DNA of 64,000 bases from Roseisolibacter agri. Its GTDB lineage: Bacteria > Gemmatimonadota > Gemmatimonadetes > Gemmatimonadales > Gemmatimonadaceae. Both the position numbers and the translations under genes were made by a program. Under the pieces are notes generated by a model. It worked only from the letters and a program-made list of their open reading frames with translations, did not search any database and had not been told where the DNA came from. The DNA lies in NCBI RefSeq assembly GCF_030159095.1, contig NZ_BRXS01000006.1:1-64000 (forward strand). The letters run 5' to 3'. Positions 10,541 to 20,943 of the stretch are shown here, one piece after another (the first letter of the stretch is position 1; each line of letters starts with the position of its first letter).

Positions 10541-11026
10541 ATGCTCTGTGAGAATTGCAAGGAACGGGACGCGGTCGTGAACCTCACGCAGGTGAAGAGC
10601 GGCGCGGTGACGCAGCTGCACCTGTGCGAGAAGTGCGCGGCCGAGCAGGGGGTGGAGACGAGCGTGGCGTCGCCGCACAGCCAGATCGGCGACTTCCTCC
10701 AGGCCGTGCAGCAGCAGTCGCTGACGGTGCCGGGAGACCAGAGCTCGTGTCACTTCTGCGGCGCGACGACGCGCGACTTCCGCTCGTCGGGGCGCCTGGG
10801 CTGCGCGCGCTGCTACGGCGCGTTCGAGCGCAGCCTGCGCGAGCTGCTGCGGCGCCTGCACGGCAACTCGCGGCACACGGGCCGCCGCTACGAGCCGCCG
10901 GCGCCCGAGCTGCTGGAGCAGGCGAGCCTCGTGGGACAGCTGAAGGACCGCCTCCGCCGCGCGGTGGAGGCGGAGCAGTTCGAGCTCGCGGCCGAGCTGC
11001 GAGACCGGCTGCGCACGTACGAGTGA
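10541..11026 (+). CDS. mcsA: McsA, zinc-finger activator of the McsB arginine kinase
   Basis: The 161-residue protein has CENC/CEKC (first zinc site) and CHFC/CARC (second zinc site), followed by a C-terminal UVR motif (LKDRLRRAVEAEQFELAAELRDRLR). McsA binds and activates McsB. The ATG at 10541 is preceded by GAGGTG at good spacing, and MLCENC is the usual N-terminus. An upstream in-frame GTG at 10493 would only add a non-conserved tail. The 132-base gap after lolD contains no convincing gene. Confidence 0.93.
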   Translation: MLCENCKERDAVVNLTQVKSGAVTQLHLCEKCAAEQGVETSVASPHSQIGDFLQAVQQQSLTVPGDQSSCHFCGATTRDFRSSGRLGCARCYGAFERSLRELLRRLHGNSRHTGRRYEPPAPELLEQASLVGQLKDRLRRAVEAEQFELAAELRDRLRTYE

Positions 11027-11125
11027 CGCGCGTGGTGGTGCACGTGTCGCGCGCCTGCCCGAACGGGCGACTCCCGATCGGCGCGGCACGCGGTGACGTT
11101 GCGTGGTGGGCGCACTGAACCCGAG

Positions 11126-12211
11126 ATGACGTTGGACCTCTCCCTGCTGCCGGATGGCGGCGTCGGATGGCTGGACGCCTCCGGCGATCACGCCGACATC
11201 GTGCTCTCGACGCGCATCCGCCTGGCGCGGAACGTCGAGGGGTACGCGTTCACGCCGCGCGCGCGCGACGGCGAGCGGCTGCGCGTGCTGTCGCAGATCC
11301 GTGAGGCAGCGCAGCACCTGCGCCCGTTGCAGGCGGGGATGCTGCTGCGCGTGGACGAGCTGCCGACGCTGGACCGGCAGCTACTGCACGAGCGGCACCT
11401 CGTGAGCAAGGAGCTGGCGGGGTTCGACGGACCGGCCGGCGTGCGCACCGGCGCCGCCGTGCTGCTCGGCGACGACGTGAGCCTGATGGTCAACGAGGAG
11501 GACCATCTGCGGCTGCAGGCGCTGCGCTCCGGGTTCGAGCTGCCGGCGGCGTGGCGCGCGGTGGAGCAGCTGGATCAGGACCTTGGCGGCCGCGTGCCGT
11601 ACGCGTTCCACGGAGAGTTCGGCTTCCTGACCGCGTGCCCGACGAACACGGGGACGGGGATGCGCGCCAGCGTCCTGATCCATTTGCCGGGGCTGGTGCT
11701 CACGAAGGAGATCCAGAAGGTGCTCGCCGGCCTGCAGCAGATCGGCCTCACGTACCGCGGCCTCTATGGCGAGGGGAGTGAGGTGGTGGGCAACTTCTTC
11801 CAGATCTCGAACCAGACGACGCTCGGTCGCTCCGAGGAGGAGCTGATCGACCACCTGGCGCAGGTGGTACGGCGTGTGATAGAGAAGGAGGAGGAGGCGC
11901 GCCGCGTCCTCCTGCGCGATGCGGGGACCACGGTGGAGGACAAGCTGTGGCGGGCCTACGGCACGCTGCGGTACGCACGGAGCCTGACGTTCGAGGAGGC
12001 GATGAACTACCTCAGCGGCGTGCGGCTCGCGGTGGGACTGAAACTGATCAGTGGCCTCAGTGTATACACTCTCAACAAGCTCCTGATCTTCTGCCAGCCG
12101 GCACATCTCGCCTATCTGGAAGGGCGGGCGCTGACGGAGTCCGAAGTCCACGTGGCTCGTGCACGCTACGTGCGACAGGCGCTCAGCAGCGAGGCGGGGA
12201 CGGCGGGGTGA
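11126..12211 (+). CDS. mcsB: Protein arginine kinase McsB
   Basis: McsB phosphorylates arginines in misfolded proteins and so marks them for ClpC. The 361-residue product keeps the phosphagen-kinase signatures: nucleotide-binding STRIRLARNVEGYAF, NEEDHLRLQ, and the catalytic CPTNTGTGMRASV loop. Near the C-terminus, where the family usually has the phospho-arginine-sensing RDxxRA motif, I read VHVARA, so Arg and Asp appear lost. The ATG at 11126 gives normal family length; a GTG at 11093 is possible. It lies between mcsA and clpC as in Firmicutes, but no ctsR repressor gene is present. Confidence 0.92.
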   Translation: MTLDLSLLPDGGVGWLDASGDHADIVLSTRIRLARNVEGYAFTPRARDGERLRVLSQIREAAQHLRPLQAGMLLRVDELPTLDRQLLHERHLVSKELAGFDGPAGVRTGAAVLLGDDVSLMVNEEDHLRLQALRSGFELPAAWRAVEQLDQDLGGRVPYAFHGEFGFLTACPTNTGTGMRASVLIHLPGLVLTKEIQKVLAGLQQIGLTYRGLYGEGSEVVGNFFQISNQTTLGRSEEELIDHLAQVVRRVIEKEEEARRVLLRDAGTTVEDKLWRAYGTLRYARSLTFEEAMNYLSGVRLAVGLKLISGLSVYTLNKLLIFCQPAHLAYLEGRALTESEVHVARARYVRQALSSEAGTAG

Positions 12212-12351
12212 CCGTGCCCCGCCGGCGGCGCATCCGTGATGTCTCCGTGAGATGCGGCCGGCCAGGCGTGTGACGACGCGAGGGTCGCGATAGTCCGCAA
12301 GGATGACCGGGAGACCCACCCGGGCGGTCCCACCCGGATACGAGGGGAACC

Positions 12352-14886
12352 ATGAACGGCTACAACTTCACCGAGCGTGTGCGGAAGGTCCTCGCGATGG
12401 CCCGCGAGGAGGCCGCGCGCCTCCACCACGAGTACGTGGGGACGGAGCACATCCTGCTCGGCCTCATCCGAGAGGGTGAGGGCGTCGCCGCGGCCGTCCT
12501 CCAGAACCTGAACGTCGACCTCGACGAGATCCAGCAGAAGATCGAGGAGACGGTCAAGAAGGGGAAGGCGGCGCAGGCTACCGGTCCGGACCTCCCCTAT
12601 ACCTCGCGCGCGAAGAAGGTCCTCGAGCTGGCGATGGCCGAGGCGCGCGAGCTGAATCACAGCTACGTCGGCACCGAGCACCTCCTCCTCGGCCTCCTGC
12701 GGGAGGAGAAGGGGATCGCCGCGCAGGTGCTGACCGACACGGGCGTGAACCTCGAGGCGGCGCGGGCGGAGACGCTGCGCCTCCTCGGCAACGAGTCCCC
12801 GCAGGCCAACGCCGGCGGCACCGCCGACAAGGGCGGCAGCGGCTCGACGCCCTCGACGCCGACGCCCAAGGGCGAGAAGAAGTCCAAGACGCCGGCGCTC
12901 GACCACTTCTGCCGCGACCTCACGGCGCTCGCCGCCGAGGGGCAGCTGGATCCGACCATCGGGCGCGCGAAGGAGATCGAGCGCGTGATGGAGATCCTGA
13001 CGCGCCGCAAGAAGAACAACCCGGTGCTCATCGGCGAGCCGGGCGTCGGCAAGACGGCCATCGTCGAGGGGCTCGCGCAGCTCATCGCCACGGGCGAGTG
13101 CCCGGACTCGCTGCGCGACCACCGCGTGCTGTCGCTCGACATGGCGGCGGTGATCGCGGGGACGAAGTACCGCGGCCAGTTCGAGGAGCGCCTGAAGGCG
13201 GTCATGAACGAGATCGCCCAGAACAAGAACATCATCCTGTTCATCGACGAGCTGCACACGCTCGTCGGCGCGGGCGCGGCCGAAGGCGCGATCGACGCGA
13301 GCAACATGCTGAAGCCCGCGCTCGCGCGCGGCGAGCTGCAGTGCGTCGGCGCGTCCACGCTCAACGAGTACCGCAAGTACATCGAGAAGGACGGCGCGCT
13401 CGAGCGCCGCTTCCAGACCGTCGTGGTGGATCCGCCCTCGATCGACGAGACGGTGCAGATCCTCCAGGGCCTGCGGAAGAAGTACGAGGACCACCACCGC
13501 GTCACGATTCCCGACACGACGCTCTTCTCGGCGGCCAAGCTCTCGGAGCGCTACATCACCGACCGCTTCCTGCCGGACAAGGCGATCGACGTGATCGACG
13601 AGGCGGGGGCGCGCGCACGCCTGGCCAGCCAGGCGCCGCCGCCGGAGGTGGCCGCGCTCAAGGAGGACCTGGACAAGGTCAACGCGGAGAAGGAAGCCGC
13701 GGTCCGCGACCAGAACTTCGAGAAGGCGGCGAGCCTGCGCGACCGGGAGCGCGAGCTCCAGGCCGACATCCGCAAGCAGCAGGAGGAGTGGGAGCAGCGG
13801 CGCCAGTCGCACCGCCCGGTCCTCGGCGAGGAGGAGATCGCCTTCATCGTCAGCCGCTGGACGGGGATCCCCGTCACGCGCCTGCAGGAGGCGGAGACGG
13901 CGCGGCTCCTCAACATGGAAGAGGAGATGCACAAGACGGTCATCGGGCAGGACGAGGCCATCAAGGCCATCGCCCGCTCGATCCGCCGCAGCCGCGCGGG
14001 CCTGAAGGATCCGAAGCGCCCGATCGGCACGTTCATCTTCTCGGGCCCCACGGGCGTCGGCAAGACGGAGCTGGCGCGCTCGCTGGCGAAGTTCCTGTTC
14101 GCCGACGAATCCGCGCTGATCCGCGTCGACATGAGCGAGTACATGGAGAAGTTCTCCGTGTCGCGGCTCATCGGTGCGCCCCCGGGCTACGTGGGCTACG
14201 AGGACTCGGGCACGCTCACCAAGGCCGTGCGGCGCAAGCCGTACAGCGTGGTGCTGCTCGACGAGATCGAGAAGGCGCACCCGGACGTCTTCAACATCCT
14301 GCTGCAGGTGCTCGACGAGGGTCACCTCACGGACAACTACGGCCGGGTGATCGACTTCAAGAACACCGTGGTGATCATGACGTCGAACGTCGGCGCCAAG
14401 GACATCACGCGCGGCAAGTCGCTCGGCTTCACGCAGGGCGATGCGTCGGTCCGCAACTTCGAGCGGATCCAGGAGAAGGTGAAGGAGGAGATGGGGCGCG
14501 TGTTCAACCCCGAGTTCCTCAACCGCCTGGACGATGTCATCGTCTTCCACCCGCTCAGCAAGCCGCAGATCGGCCAGATCGTCTCGGTGCTGCTGCGCGA
14601 CGTGCAGAAGCGGCTCGGCGAGGAGGAGATGAAGCTCACCCTCACCGACGCGGCCACGGAGTTCCTGGTCGGGAAGGGCTACGACGAGAACTTCGGCGCC
14701 CGTCCGCTGAAGCGGGCGATCCAGCGCTACATCGAGGATCCGCTCTCGGAGAAGATCCTCCTGGGCGAGTTCTCGAAGGGCGACGAGATCGAGGTGGACG
14801 TCCACGCGTCCGAGAAGGACCGCCTCGAGTTCCGGACGCTCACGAGCACGACGAAGTCCTCGGATCCGTCGGACCTGCGGACCTGA
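12352..14886 (+). CDS. clpC: ATP-dependent Clp protease ATPase subunit ClpC
   Basis: The 844-residue AAA+ unfoldase feeds substrates to ClpP. It has two Clp N repeats (residues ~5-150), AAA module 1 with Walker A GEPGVGKT near residue 228, a UVR-containing middle domain ([16 protein letters not shown], near 455), AAA module 2 with GPTGVGKT near 565, and a C-terminal ClpB-D2-small domain. The GNVGAKD region and absence of a long ClpB coiled coil separate it from ClpB. A Shine-Dalgarno GAGGGGA precedes the ATG. It follows mcsAB and is followed by a strong terminator. Confidence 0.96.
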   Translation: MNGYNFTERVRKVLAMAREEAARLHHEYVGTEHILLGLIREGEGVAAAVLQNLNVDLDEIQQKIEETVKKGKAAQATGPDLPYTSRAKKVLELAMAEARELNHSYVGTEHLLLGLLREEKGIAAQVLTDTGVNLEAARAETLRLLGNESPQANAGGTADKGGSGSTPSTPTPKGEKKSKTPALDHFCRDLTALAAEGQLDPTIGRAKEIERVMEILTRRKKNNPVLIGEPGVGKTAIVEGLAQLIATGECPDSLRDHRVLSLDMAAVIAGTKYRGQFEERLKAVMNEIAQNKNIILFIDELHTLVGAGAAEGAIDASNMLKPALARGELQCVGASTLNEYRKYIEKDGALERRFQTVVVDPPSIDETVQILQGLRKKYEDHHRVTIPDTTLFSAAKLSERYITDRFLPDKAIDVIDEAGARARLASQAPPPEVAALKEDLDKVNAEKEAAVRDQNFEKAASLRDRERELQADIRKQQEEWEQRRQSHRPVLGEEEIAFIVSRWTGIPVTRLQEAETARLLNMEEEMHKTVIGQDEAIKAIARSIRRSRAGLKDPKRPIGTFIFSGPTGVGKTELARSLAKFLFADESALIRVDMSEYMEKFSVSRLIGAPPGYVGYEDSGTLTKAVRRKPYSVVLLDEIEKAHPDVFNILLQVLDEGHLTDNYGRVIDFKNTVVIMTSNVGAKDITRGKSLGFTQGDASVRNFERIQEKVKEEMGRVFNPEFLNRLDDVIVFHPLSKPQIGQIVSVLLRDVQKRLGEEEMKLTLTDAATEFLVGKGYDENFGARPLKRAIQRYIEDPLSEKILLGEFSKGDEIEVDVHASEKDRLEFRTLTSTTKSSDPSDLRT

Positions 14887-14906
14887 GCCGCGCCCGACGC
14901 CCGACC

Positions 14907-14943
14907 CGCGCCCCCGCGACCGATCCCTGGTCGCGGGGGCGCG
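14907..14943 (+). terminator. Terminator after clpC
   Basis: A perfect 15-bp inverted repeat (CGCGCCCCCGCGACC with its complement) and 7-base loop begins 20 bases after the clpC stop. No real U-tract follows. Confidence 0.8.
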
Positions 14944-15155
14944 GTGCATTCGGGGCCTCAGCTGGCGAATCGGCGCGCGAAAGCGACAACCCCGTCCGGT
15001 GGCGTGGGTGTCTCATGCGGGGTCCCCTGGACGGAGCGCCGCGCGGCGCCGCGCCAACGCGCCAGAGCCGCCGCGCCCGGAGCGGCCGCCGAGGCACGGC
15101 CGAGGCGGGCGCGGAACTCCTTTCCGGGCGTGGACCTACGCCTTCGCCGTCTGTG

Positions 15156-15161
15156 TATATT
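15156..15161 (+). promoter_or_regulatory. Possible -10 element immediately before bamA
   Basis: TATATT lies six bases before the bamA ATG, with TGGACC as a weak -35 about 19 bases upstream (15131-15136). If used, transcription would start at or next to the ATG, making a leaderless message. The 230 bases between the clpC terminator and this element are GC-rich and show no gene. Confidence 0.4.
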
Positions 15162-15167
15162 CCGCCC

Positions 15168-17672
15168 ATGCGATTTCCGCTCTTCCGGATCCCGGCCGCC
15201 AAGGGAGCCGGCGCCCTGGCTTTGTGCCTCGGCGCCGTGTTCGCCGTGCGTGCCCTCCCGGCGCAGGTTCCGTCGACGTCGGCGCCCGCCGCGCGGTGTG
15301 CCACGCCCGACTCCATCGCCGTGCGCGGACTGTCGCGCGTCACGCTCAGCTCCGCGCTGGGCGACCTCGGGCTGACGCCGGGCAGCACGCTCGCCAGCCC
15401 GCAGGTCCAGGGCGCGATCCGCCGCCTGTACGGCACCGGGCAGTTCGACGACGTCCGCGCCGGCTGCGAGCTGGCCGCCGACGGCGCGAAGGCGACTCTG
15501 GTCTTCACCGTGCGCGAGCGGCCGCTGCTCGCCGACGTCGCGGTGACCGGCACCAAGGCGCAGTCCGAGGGGACGATCTCGGGGAAGGTGGACCTGCTGG
15601 TCGGCCAGCCGCTCGACCCGGCGAAGGTCGCGCGCGCGATGCAGCGCATCGACTCCGTCTACCAGAGCAAGGGCTTCTACCTCGCGCGCATCAAGCCCGA
15701 GTCGACGTTCACGAACGACGGCCGCGTGCGGCTGCTCTTCCGCATCGACGAGGGGCGCCGGCTCGCCATCTCGGGCGTGCGCGTGAACGGCAACACCGCG
15801 CTCTCCGACAAGACGATCGTCGGCGCCATGAAGACGAGCCCCGAGGGCTTCTTCTGGTGGAAGGACGGCGAGTTCGACGAGGAGGCGTACCAGGGCGACC
15901 TGTCCGAGCGCCTGCCCGCGCTCTACGCGTCGCGCGGCTACGTCGACTTCCAGCTGCTGAAGGACACCGTCATCGTCGACCGGCAGCGCGGCAAGGCGTA
16001 CGTCGACCTCACGGTGCGCGAGGGGCCGCAGTACCGGATCGGCACCTTCGAGATCATCGACAACCGCCGCTTCTCGACCGAGGAGCTGGAGCGCTACTAC
16101 CCGTTCACCGGCGCCGGCCCGACGCTGACCGAGCGCGTCGTGGGCCTCACGCGCGGCCGCCTGCGCGGGCCGGACAACGACGTGTTCGACCAGGCGCGCT
16201 GGGACGCGGCGACGGAGCGCGTGCAGACGGCCTACCGGAACGAGGGCTACATCTACGCCCGCATCAATCCGGTCGTCGAGCGCACCAAGACGGGGCCCGA
16301 CTCGGTGCCGACGGTGAACCTCCGCTGGCAGATCGAGGAGCGGAACCCGGCGATCATCAACCGCATCGACATCGCGGGCAACGACTACACGACCGAGGAG
16401 TGCATCCGGCGCCAGCTGGTGCTCGTCCCGGGTGACGTCTTCAACCAGGACCGCCTGCTGCGCTCGTGGCAGAGCATCGGCAACCTGGGCTTCTTCGACA
16501 CGCCGCTGCCGTTCCCGGACACGCATCCGTCCAACGAGCAGGGCGACCTGGACGTGACGTTCCGCGTGAAGGAGAAGCGCACCGGCTCGTTCAACTTCGG
16601 CGCGTCGATGGGCGGCGCGGGCGTCGGCGTCGGCGGCTTCATCGGCGTCGACCAGCCGAACCTGTTCGGCCTCTGCAAGCGCGGCTCGCTCAACTGGAAC
16701 TTCGGGCGCTTCTTCAACGACTTCCAGCTGAGCTACAGCGACCCGGCGATCCGCAAGTCGCGCGTGTCCGGCACGGTGAGCGCGTACCGCCGCCAGAGCC
16801 GCTTCTACGTGCAGGGCTTCGGGCAGAACATCACGACGGGCTCCACGCTCCGCGTCGGCCTCCCGGTCCCCGGCTCGTACTTCTCGACGCTCGGCGTCTC
16901 GTACACGGCCGACGCGATCACGCTGCGCGACGTCGACCCGTCGATCTTCGGCATCGGCACCTGTACCAGCAACTGCTTCCGGTCGAACCTCGGCCTCGAC
17001 CTGACGCACGACACGCGCATCGGGCTGCCGTTCGCGAGCGCCGGCGGGATGCAGACGCTGACGGCCGACTTCAGCGGCGGGCCCCTCGGCGGCACGACGG
17101 CGTTCCAGCGCTACACGGGCGACTTCCGCTCGTACGTGACGGTCGGGCAGTTCGGCGGCAAGGCGCCGGGCTCGCAGCCCAAGCAGTTCGTGCTCGGCCT
17201 GACGGGCAAGGCGGGCGCGCTGTTCGGCTCTCCAGGCGCGTTCTTCCTGCAGCAGGGCTTCGCGCTCGGCGGCGTGCAGTACGGCCAGCCGCTGCGCGGC
17301 TATCCCGAGTTCTCGATCACGCCGCGCGGCTTCGACCCCGACGCCGAGCAGTTCAACGCGACGTCCGGCCGCCAGGCGTTCGGCAACGCGTACCTGACGA
17401 TGACCGCGGAGCTGGGCCTGCGCGTCAGCCAGCAGCTGTACGCGAACATCTTCTACGACGCGGGCAACAACTTCGCGCGCGCGAAGGAGTTCAATCCCAC
17501 GCGCCTGTTCCGCGGCGCGGGCATCGGCGCCAGCGTCGTGACGCCGCTTGGACCGCTGGGCCTCGACTGGGCCTACGGCTTCGACCGCCTCTCGCGCGAT
17601 CCGATCACGGGCCGGCTGCGCCCCGATCCCAAATGGCAGCTGCACTTCCGTCTCGGCCAGATGATGTTCTGA
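15168..17672 (+). CDS. bamA: Outer-membrane protein assembly factor BamA
   Basis: BamA is the Omp85 core that inserts beta-barrel proteins in the outer membrane. The 834-residue product has a signal peptide (AAKGAGALALCLGAVFAVRALPAQ), five POTRA domains (~45-450, e.g. AISGVRVNGNTALSDKTIV and INRIDIAGNDYTTEECI) and a C-terminal barrel ending in Phe (FRLGQMMF). The frame is open far upstream within clpC, but the signal peptide fixes the ATG at 15168. A skp-like gene and the lipid A genes follow, as in many Gram-negatives. Confidence 0.95.
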   Translation: MRFPLFRIPAAKGAGALALCLGAVFAVRALPAQVPSTSAPAARCATPDSIAVRGLSRVTLSSALGDLGLTPGSTLASPQVQGAIRRLYGTGQFDDVRAGCELAADGAKATLVFTVRERPLLADVAVTGTKAQSEGTISGKVDLLVGQPLDPAKVARAMQRIDSVYQSKGFYLARIKPESTFTNDGRVRLLFRIDEGRRLAISGVRVNGNTALSDKTIVGAMKTSPEGFFWWKDGEFDEEAYQGDLSERLPALYASRGYVDFQLLKDTVIVDRQRGKAYVDLTVREGPQYRIGTFEIIDNRRFSTEELERYYPFTGAGPTLTERVVGLTRGRLRGPDNDVFDQARWDAATERVQTAYRNEGYIYARINPVVERTKTGPDSVPTVNLRWQIEERNPAIINRIDIAGNDYTTEECIRRQLVLVPGDVFNQDRLLRSWQSIGNLGFFDTPLPFPDTHPSNEQGDLDVTFRVKEKRTGSFNFGASMGGAGVGVGGFIGVDQPNLFGLCKRGSLNWNFGRFFNDFQLSYSDPAIRKSRVSGTVSAYRRQSRFYVQGFGQNITTGSTLRVGLPVPGSYFSTLGVSYTADAITLRDVDPSIFGIGTCTSNCFRSNLGLDLTHDTRIGLPFASAGGMQTLTADFSGGPLGGTTAFQRYTGDFRSYVTVGQFGGKAPGSQPKQFVLGLTGKAGALFGSPGAFFLQQGFALGGVQYGQPLRGYPEFSITPRGFDPDAEQFNATSGRQAFGNAYLTMTAELGLRVSQQLYANIFYDAGNNFARAKEFNPTRLFRGAGIGASVVTPLGPLGLDWAYGFDRLSRDPITGRLRPDPKWQLHFRLGQMMF

Positions 17673-17745
17673 GCGCGATCGCGCTCGCATCTGTGCCGTC
17701 GGCGTCCACGTCCTCTTCTCCCTCGTAGGCAGGAGTCCTCCCCGA

Positions 17746-18381
17746 ATGCGTTCCTCCCTTCGCGCGGCCGTCGCCGCGCTCTCGCTCGGTCTGACCTTCG
17801 CCGCGGCGCCCGCCGCCGCGCAGGGCGCGCTCAAGGTCGGCTACGTCGACGTCGCCTCCGTGATGGACCAGGTCCCGGGCCGCGCCGAGGCGCAGGCGTC
17901 GTTTGAGCGCGAGGCGCAGGGCATCCGCGCGGAGCTGCAGCGCATGAGCGACTCGCTGCAGACCGCCGTGCAGGCGTACCAGAAGGAGCAGCCGACGCTG
18001 ACGGCCGCCGTGCGCCAGACGCGCGAGAAGGCGCTGCAGGACCGCCAGCAGTCGTACCAGCAGCGCGCGCAGGCGCTGCAGGAGCGTGGAGCGCAGCGCG
18101 AGCAGGAGCTGGCCGGCCAGTTCGAGACGCTGGTGCGCGACGCGATCAACGACGTCCGCACGACCGAGGGCTTCTCGATGATCTTCGCGTTCGGCCCGAA
18201 CTCGGCGCTGCTGTCGGCCGACAAGTCGATGGACGTGACGGACAAGGTGCTCGCGCGCATGCGCACGATCGCGTCGTCGCGCCCGGCCGCTCCGGCGGCG
18301 CGTCCGGCGGCGACGCCGACGTCGGGCCCGGTCGCCGCGCCGGCCGGCGCCGCGCGCCCGAAGACGCCGCCCGCGAACTGA
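17746..18381 (+). CDS. skp: Periplasmic chaperone Skp/OmpH family
   Basis: The 211-residue product has a signal peptide ending AAPAAAQG and the OmpH start [22 protein letters not shown] long Gln/Arg-rich coiled-coil arm (~45-125) is followed by the [24 protein letters not shown] body. The last ~35 residues are a Pro/Ala tail not typical of Skp. It holds unfolded barrel proteins for BamA, encoded immediately upstream. Confidence 0.88.
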   Translation: MRSSLRAAVAALSLGLTFAAAPAAAQGALKVGYVDVASVMDQVPGRAEAQASFEREAQGIRAELQRMSDSLQTAVQAYQKEQPTLTAAVRQTREKALQDRQQSYQQRAQALQERGAQREQELAGQFETLVRDAINDVRTTEGFSMIFAFGPNSALLSADKSMDVTDKVLARMRTIASSRPAAPAARPAATPTSGPVAAPAGAARPKTPPAN

Positions 18382-18385
18382 GCTC

Positions 18386-19507
18386 GTGACGGCAGACCCG
18401 GCGCGGGCCGCGGCTCCGGCCGGAGCGGCCCGCGACGCGACGCGCGGCGGTGGTGAGGGGACCTCCCTCACCGCCGCCGCGGTCGCGCATCTGGTGGGCG
18501 GCACGGTGCGCGCCGGCGACGACGGCAGCGCCGTCGTGCGCCGCATGGCGCCCCTCGACCGCGCGGGCGCCGAGGACCTCTCGTTCTACGCGCGCGCGAA
18601 GTACGCGGCGGTGTTCGCCGCGTCGCGCGCCGGCGTGGTGCTCGTCCCGCCCGACCTCGCCGACGCCGAGGGTGCGCCGGGCGCGGTGCGCGTAATCGTC
18701 GAGCGGCCGCACGAAGCGATGCTCCGCGTGCTGCCCGTGCTCTACCGGCCGGCGCCGCGCGAGCCCGGCATCCACCCGACGGCCATCGTCGGCCGCGGCG
18801 TGACGCTCGGCGCCGACGTGACGGTCGGCCCGTACGCGATCCTGGGCGACGGCGCGACGCTGCACGACCGCGCCTGGGTCGAGGCCCACGTCGTGCTGGG
18901 GGCGGGGAGCGTCGTCGGCGCGGACAGCCACGTCCATCCGCACGCGACGCTCTACCCGAACACGGTGCTCGGCCAGCGGGTGGCGATCCACTCGGGTGTG
19001 CGGCTCGGCAGCGACGGCTTCGGCTACGTCTTCGCCGACGGGCAGCACCGGAAGATCCCGCACGTGGGCCGCTGCGTGGTGGAGGACGACGTGGAGATCG
19101 GCGCCAACACGACCATCGACCGCGGCAGCATCGGCGACACCGTCATCGGCGCCGGGAGTCGCATCGACAACCTGGTCCACCTGGGGCACAACGTGCGGCT
19201 CGGCCGCCTGTGCCTGGTGATGGCGCAGGTCGGCGTCTCCGGCTCGACGACCATCGAGGACGGCGTGATCATCGCCGGCCAGGCGGGCATCCAGGGGCAC
19301 GTCACGATCGGCAAGGGCGCACGCATCGGCGGCCAGGCGGGCATCCTCGGCGACGTGCCGGCCGGCGCGACGTACAGCGGCTATCCGGGCCGCCCGCACA
19401 AGGAGTCGCTGCGCGCGTCCGCGGCGCTCTTCAAGCTTGCCGGGATGACGCGCGCGCTCGAGCGGCTGCTGGCGCGCGAGCCGCGCGAGCAGGAGTCCAC
19501 GTCGTGA
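18386..19507 (+). CDS. lpxD: UDP-3-O-acylglucosamine N-acyltransferase LpxD
   Basis: LpxD adds the second acyl chain in lipid A synthesis. The 373-residue protein has an N-terminal uridine-binding domain (~30-115; [18 protein letters not shown]) and a left-handed beta-helix of hexapeptide repeats (~125-335). The expected catalytic His lies in [12 protein letters not shown], near residue 264. A short Ala-rich N-terminal extension follows the GTG start. The stop overlaps the GTG of lpxC (GTGA). Confidence 0.95.
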   Translation: MTADPARAAAPAGAARDATRGGGEGTSLTAAAVAHLVGGTVRAGDDGSAVVRRMAPLDRAGAEDLSFYARAKYAAVFAASRAGVVLVPPDLADAEGAPGAVRVIVERPHEAMLRVLPVLYRPAPREPGIHPTAIVGRGVTLGADVTVGPYAILGDGATLHDRAWVEAHVVLGAGSVVGADSHVHPHATLYPNTVLGQRVAIHSGVRLGSDGFGYVFADGQHRKIPHVGRCVVEDDVEIGANTTIDRGSIGDTVIGAGSRIDNLVHLGHNVRLGRLCLVMAQVGVSGSTTIEDGVIIAGQAGIQGHVTIGKGARIGGQAGILGDVPAGATYSGYPGRPHKESLRASAALFKLAGMTRALERLLAREPREQESTS

Positions 19508-20943
19508 CCGCCGTCCTCCCGCCCGGCATCACCGCGGACGAGATCGCGCGCGAGGCCGCGCGCGTCGCGGCGCTGCCGGAGACCGGCGGACGCCGCACGA
19601 TCGCGCGTGCCGCCACTGTCTCGGGCGTCGGCCTGCACCTGGGCGCCGAGTGCCGGCTGACGTTCCAGCCGGGCGCCGCGGGGCAGGGGATCGTCTTCCG
19701 CCGCGTCGATCGTCCGGGCGCGCCCGAGATCCCCGTGCACGTGTCGCAGGCGGTCGCGAGCGAGCGCCGCACGGTCATCGGGCATGACGAGGACGCGCTG
19801 CACACGGTGGAGCACGTCCTGGCGGCGGTCGCCGGGCTGCGGATCGACGACCTCGTGATCGAGATGGACGCGGCCGAGCCGCCCATCGCCGACGGCAGCG
19901 CGGGGCCGTTCCTGCAGGCGCTGCTCGATGCGGGCGTGGTGTCGGGCGACGCGCCCGCGCCGGCGCCGCTGCGCATCACGGAGCCCGTGCGCGTGATCGA
20001 CGGCGAGAGCGTCTACGAGGCGTATCCGGCGGACGCGCTCTCGCTGGAGGTCTCCATCGACTTCCCGCACCCGTTGATCGGCCCGCAGGCCGGCCGCTAC
20101 GTTGTGACGCCCTCGGCGTTCGCCGCGGAGCTGGCCTGGGCACGCACCTTCGGCTTCCTCCGCGAGGTCGAGGCGCTGCGCGCGAAGGGCCTGATCCAGG
20201 GCGCGTCGACGTCCAACGCCGTCGTGCTCGACGAGCACGGGCTGTTCGAGAGCACGCTGCGCTGGCCCGACGAGTTCGTGCGCCACAAGGCGATGGACTG
20301 CGTGGGCGACCTCGCGCTCGCGGGCACGCGGGTGCAGGCCCGCATCGTCGCCTACAAGCCGAGCCACCGCGGCACGGTCACGCTCGTCCGCGAGCTGCTG
20401 CGTCAGGCCGTGCCCGCGGACGCGCCCACCGGCGCCGACGCGGCCGCGGCACCCGCCGTTTCCCCTTCCACCGCGCGGCCCGCTCGTGCCGCCTCCGAGG
20501 AGCGTCGATCTCCCGTGCTCGGCATCGAAGACATCATGAAGGTGCTCCCGCACCGCTACCCGTTCCTCCTCGTCGACCGCATCCTCGAGATCGACGAGAA
20601 GCACGTGGTGGGGCTGAAGAACGTCACGATCAACGAGCCGTTCTTCCAGGGCCACTTTCCAGGGCATCCGATCATGCCCGGCGTCCTGATCGTCGAGGCG
20701 ATGGCGCAGACCGGGGGCATGCTGCTGCTCGGCAACGTGCCGGAGCCGTCGCAGAAGGTCGTCTACTTCATGTCGCTGGACAACGTGAAGTTCCGGCGGC
20801 CGGTGAAGCCGGGCGACTCGCTGCGCTTCGAGCTCGAGATCGTCCAGATCCGCGGCATGGTGTGCAAGATGCGCGGCGTCGCGAAGGTGGACGGCGAGGT
20901 CGTGTGCGAGGCGGACATGGCCGCGATGGTCCGCGATCGATGA
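19504..20943 (+). CDS. lpxC/fabZ: Bifunctional LpxC-FabZ fusion (deacetylase / 3-hydroxyacyl-ACP dehydratase)
   Basis: Residues ~30-305 are LpxC, the zinc deacetylase that commits to lipid A. Zinc ligands are visible in [14 protein letters not shown] and [13 protein letters not shown]. An Ala/Pro linker (~305-335) leads to FabZ (~338-479), with the active-site [11 protein letters not shown] and [20 protein letters not shown]. FabZ consumes the same 3-hydroxyacyl-ACP pool that LpxA and LpxD draw from, so the fusion couples both branches. This fusion is known from Bacteroidota and related phyla. The GTG start overlaps the lpxD stop; the end overlaps the lpxA ATG. Confidence 0.95.
   Translation: MTAVLPPGITADEIAREAARVAALPETGGRRTIARAATVSGVGLHLGAECRLTFQPGAAGQGIVFRRVDRPGAPEIPVHVSQAVASERRTVIGHDEDALHTVEHVLAAVAGLRIDDLVIEMDAAEPPIADGSAGPFLQALLDAGVVSGDAPAPAPLRITEPVRVIDGESVYEAYPADALSLEVSIDFPHPLIGPQAGRYVVTPSAFAAELAWARTFGFLREVEALRAKGLIQGASTSNAVVLDEHGLFESTLRWPDEFVRHKAMDCVGDLALAGTRVQARIVAYKPSHRGTVTLVRELLRQAVPADAPTGADAAAAPAVSPSTARPARAASEERRSPVLGIEDIMKVLPHRYPFLLVDRILEIDEKHVVGLKNVTINEPFFQGHFPGHPIMPGVLIVEAMAQTGGMLLLGNVPEPSQKVVYFMSLDNVKFRRPVKPGDSLRFELEIVQIRGMVCKMRGVAKVDGEVVCEADMAAMVRDR

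Noticed and set aside
10405-10551. Small 48-codon frame starting with ATGA overlap after lolD
   Set aside because: Overlap looks tempting, but the product is Ala/Arg-rich with no motif and it runs into the mcsA start.
12166-14949. 927-residue open frame on the minus strand
   Set aside because: It is the antisense shadow of clpC. High-GC codon use keeps the opposite frame open, and the translation is Arg/Leu/Val low-complexity.
14958-17834. 958-residue open frame on the minus strand
   Set aside because: Antisense shadow of bamA with no domain-like sequence.
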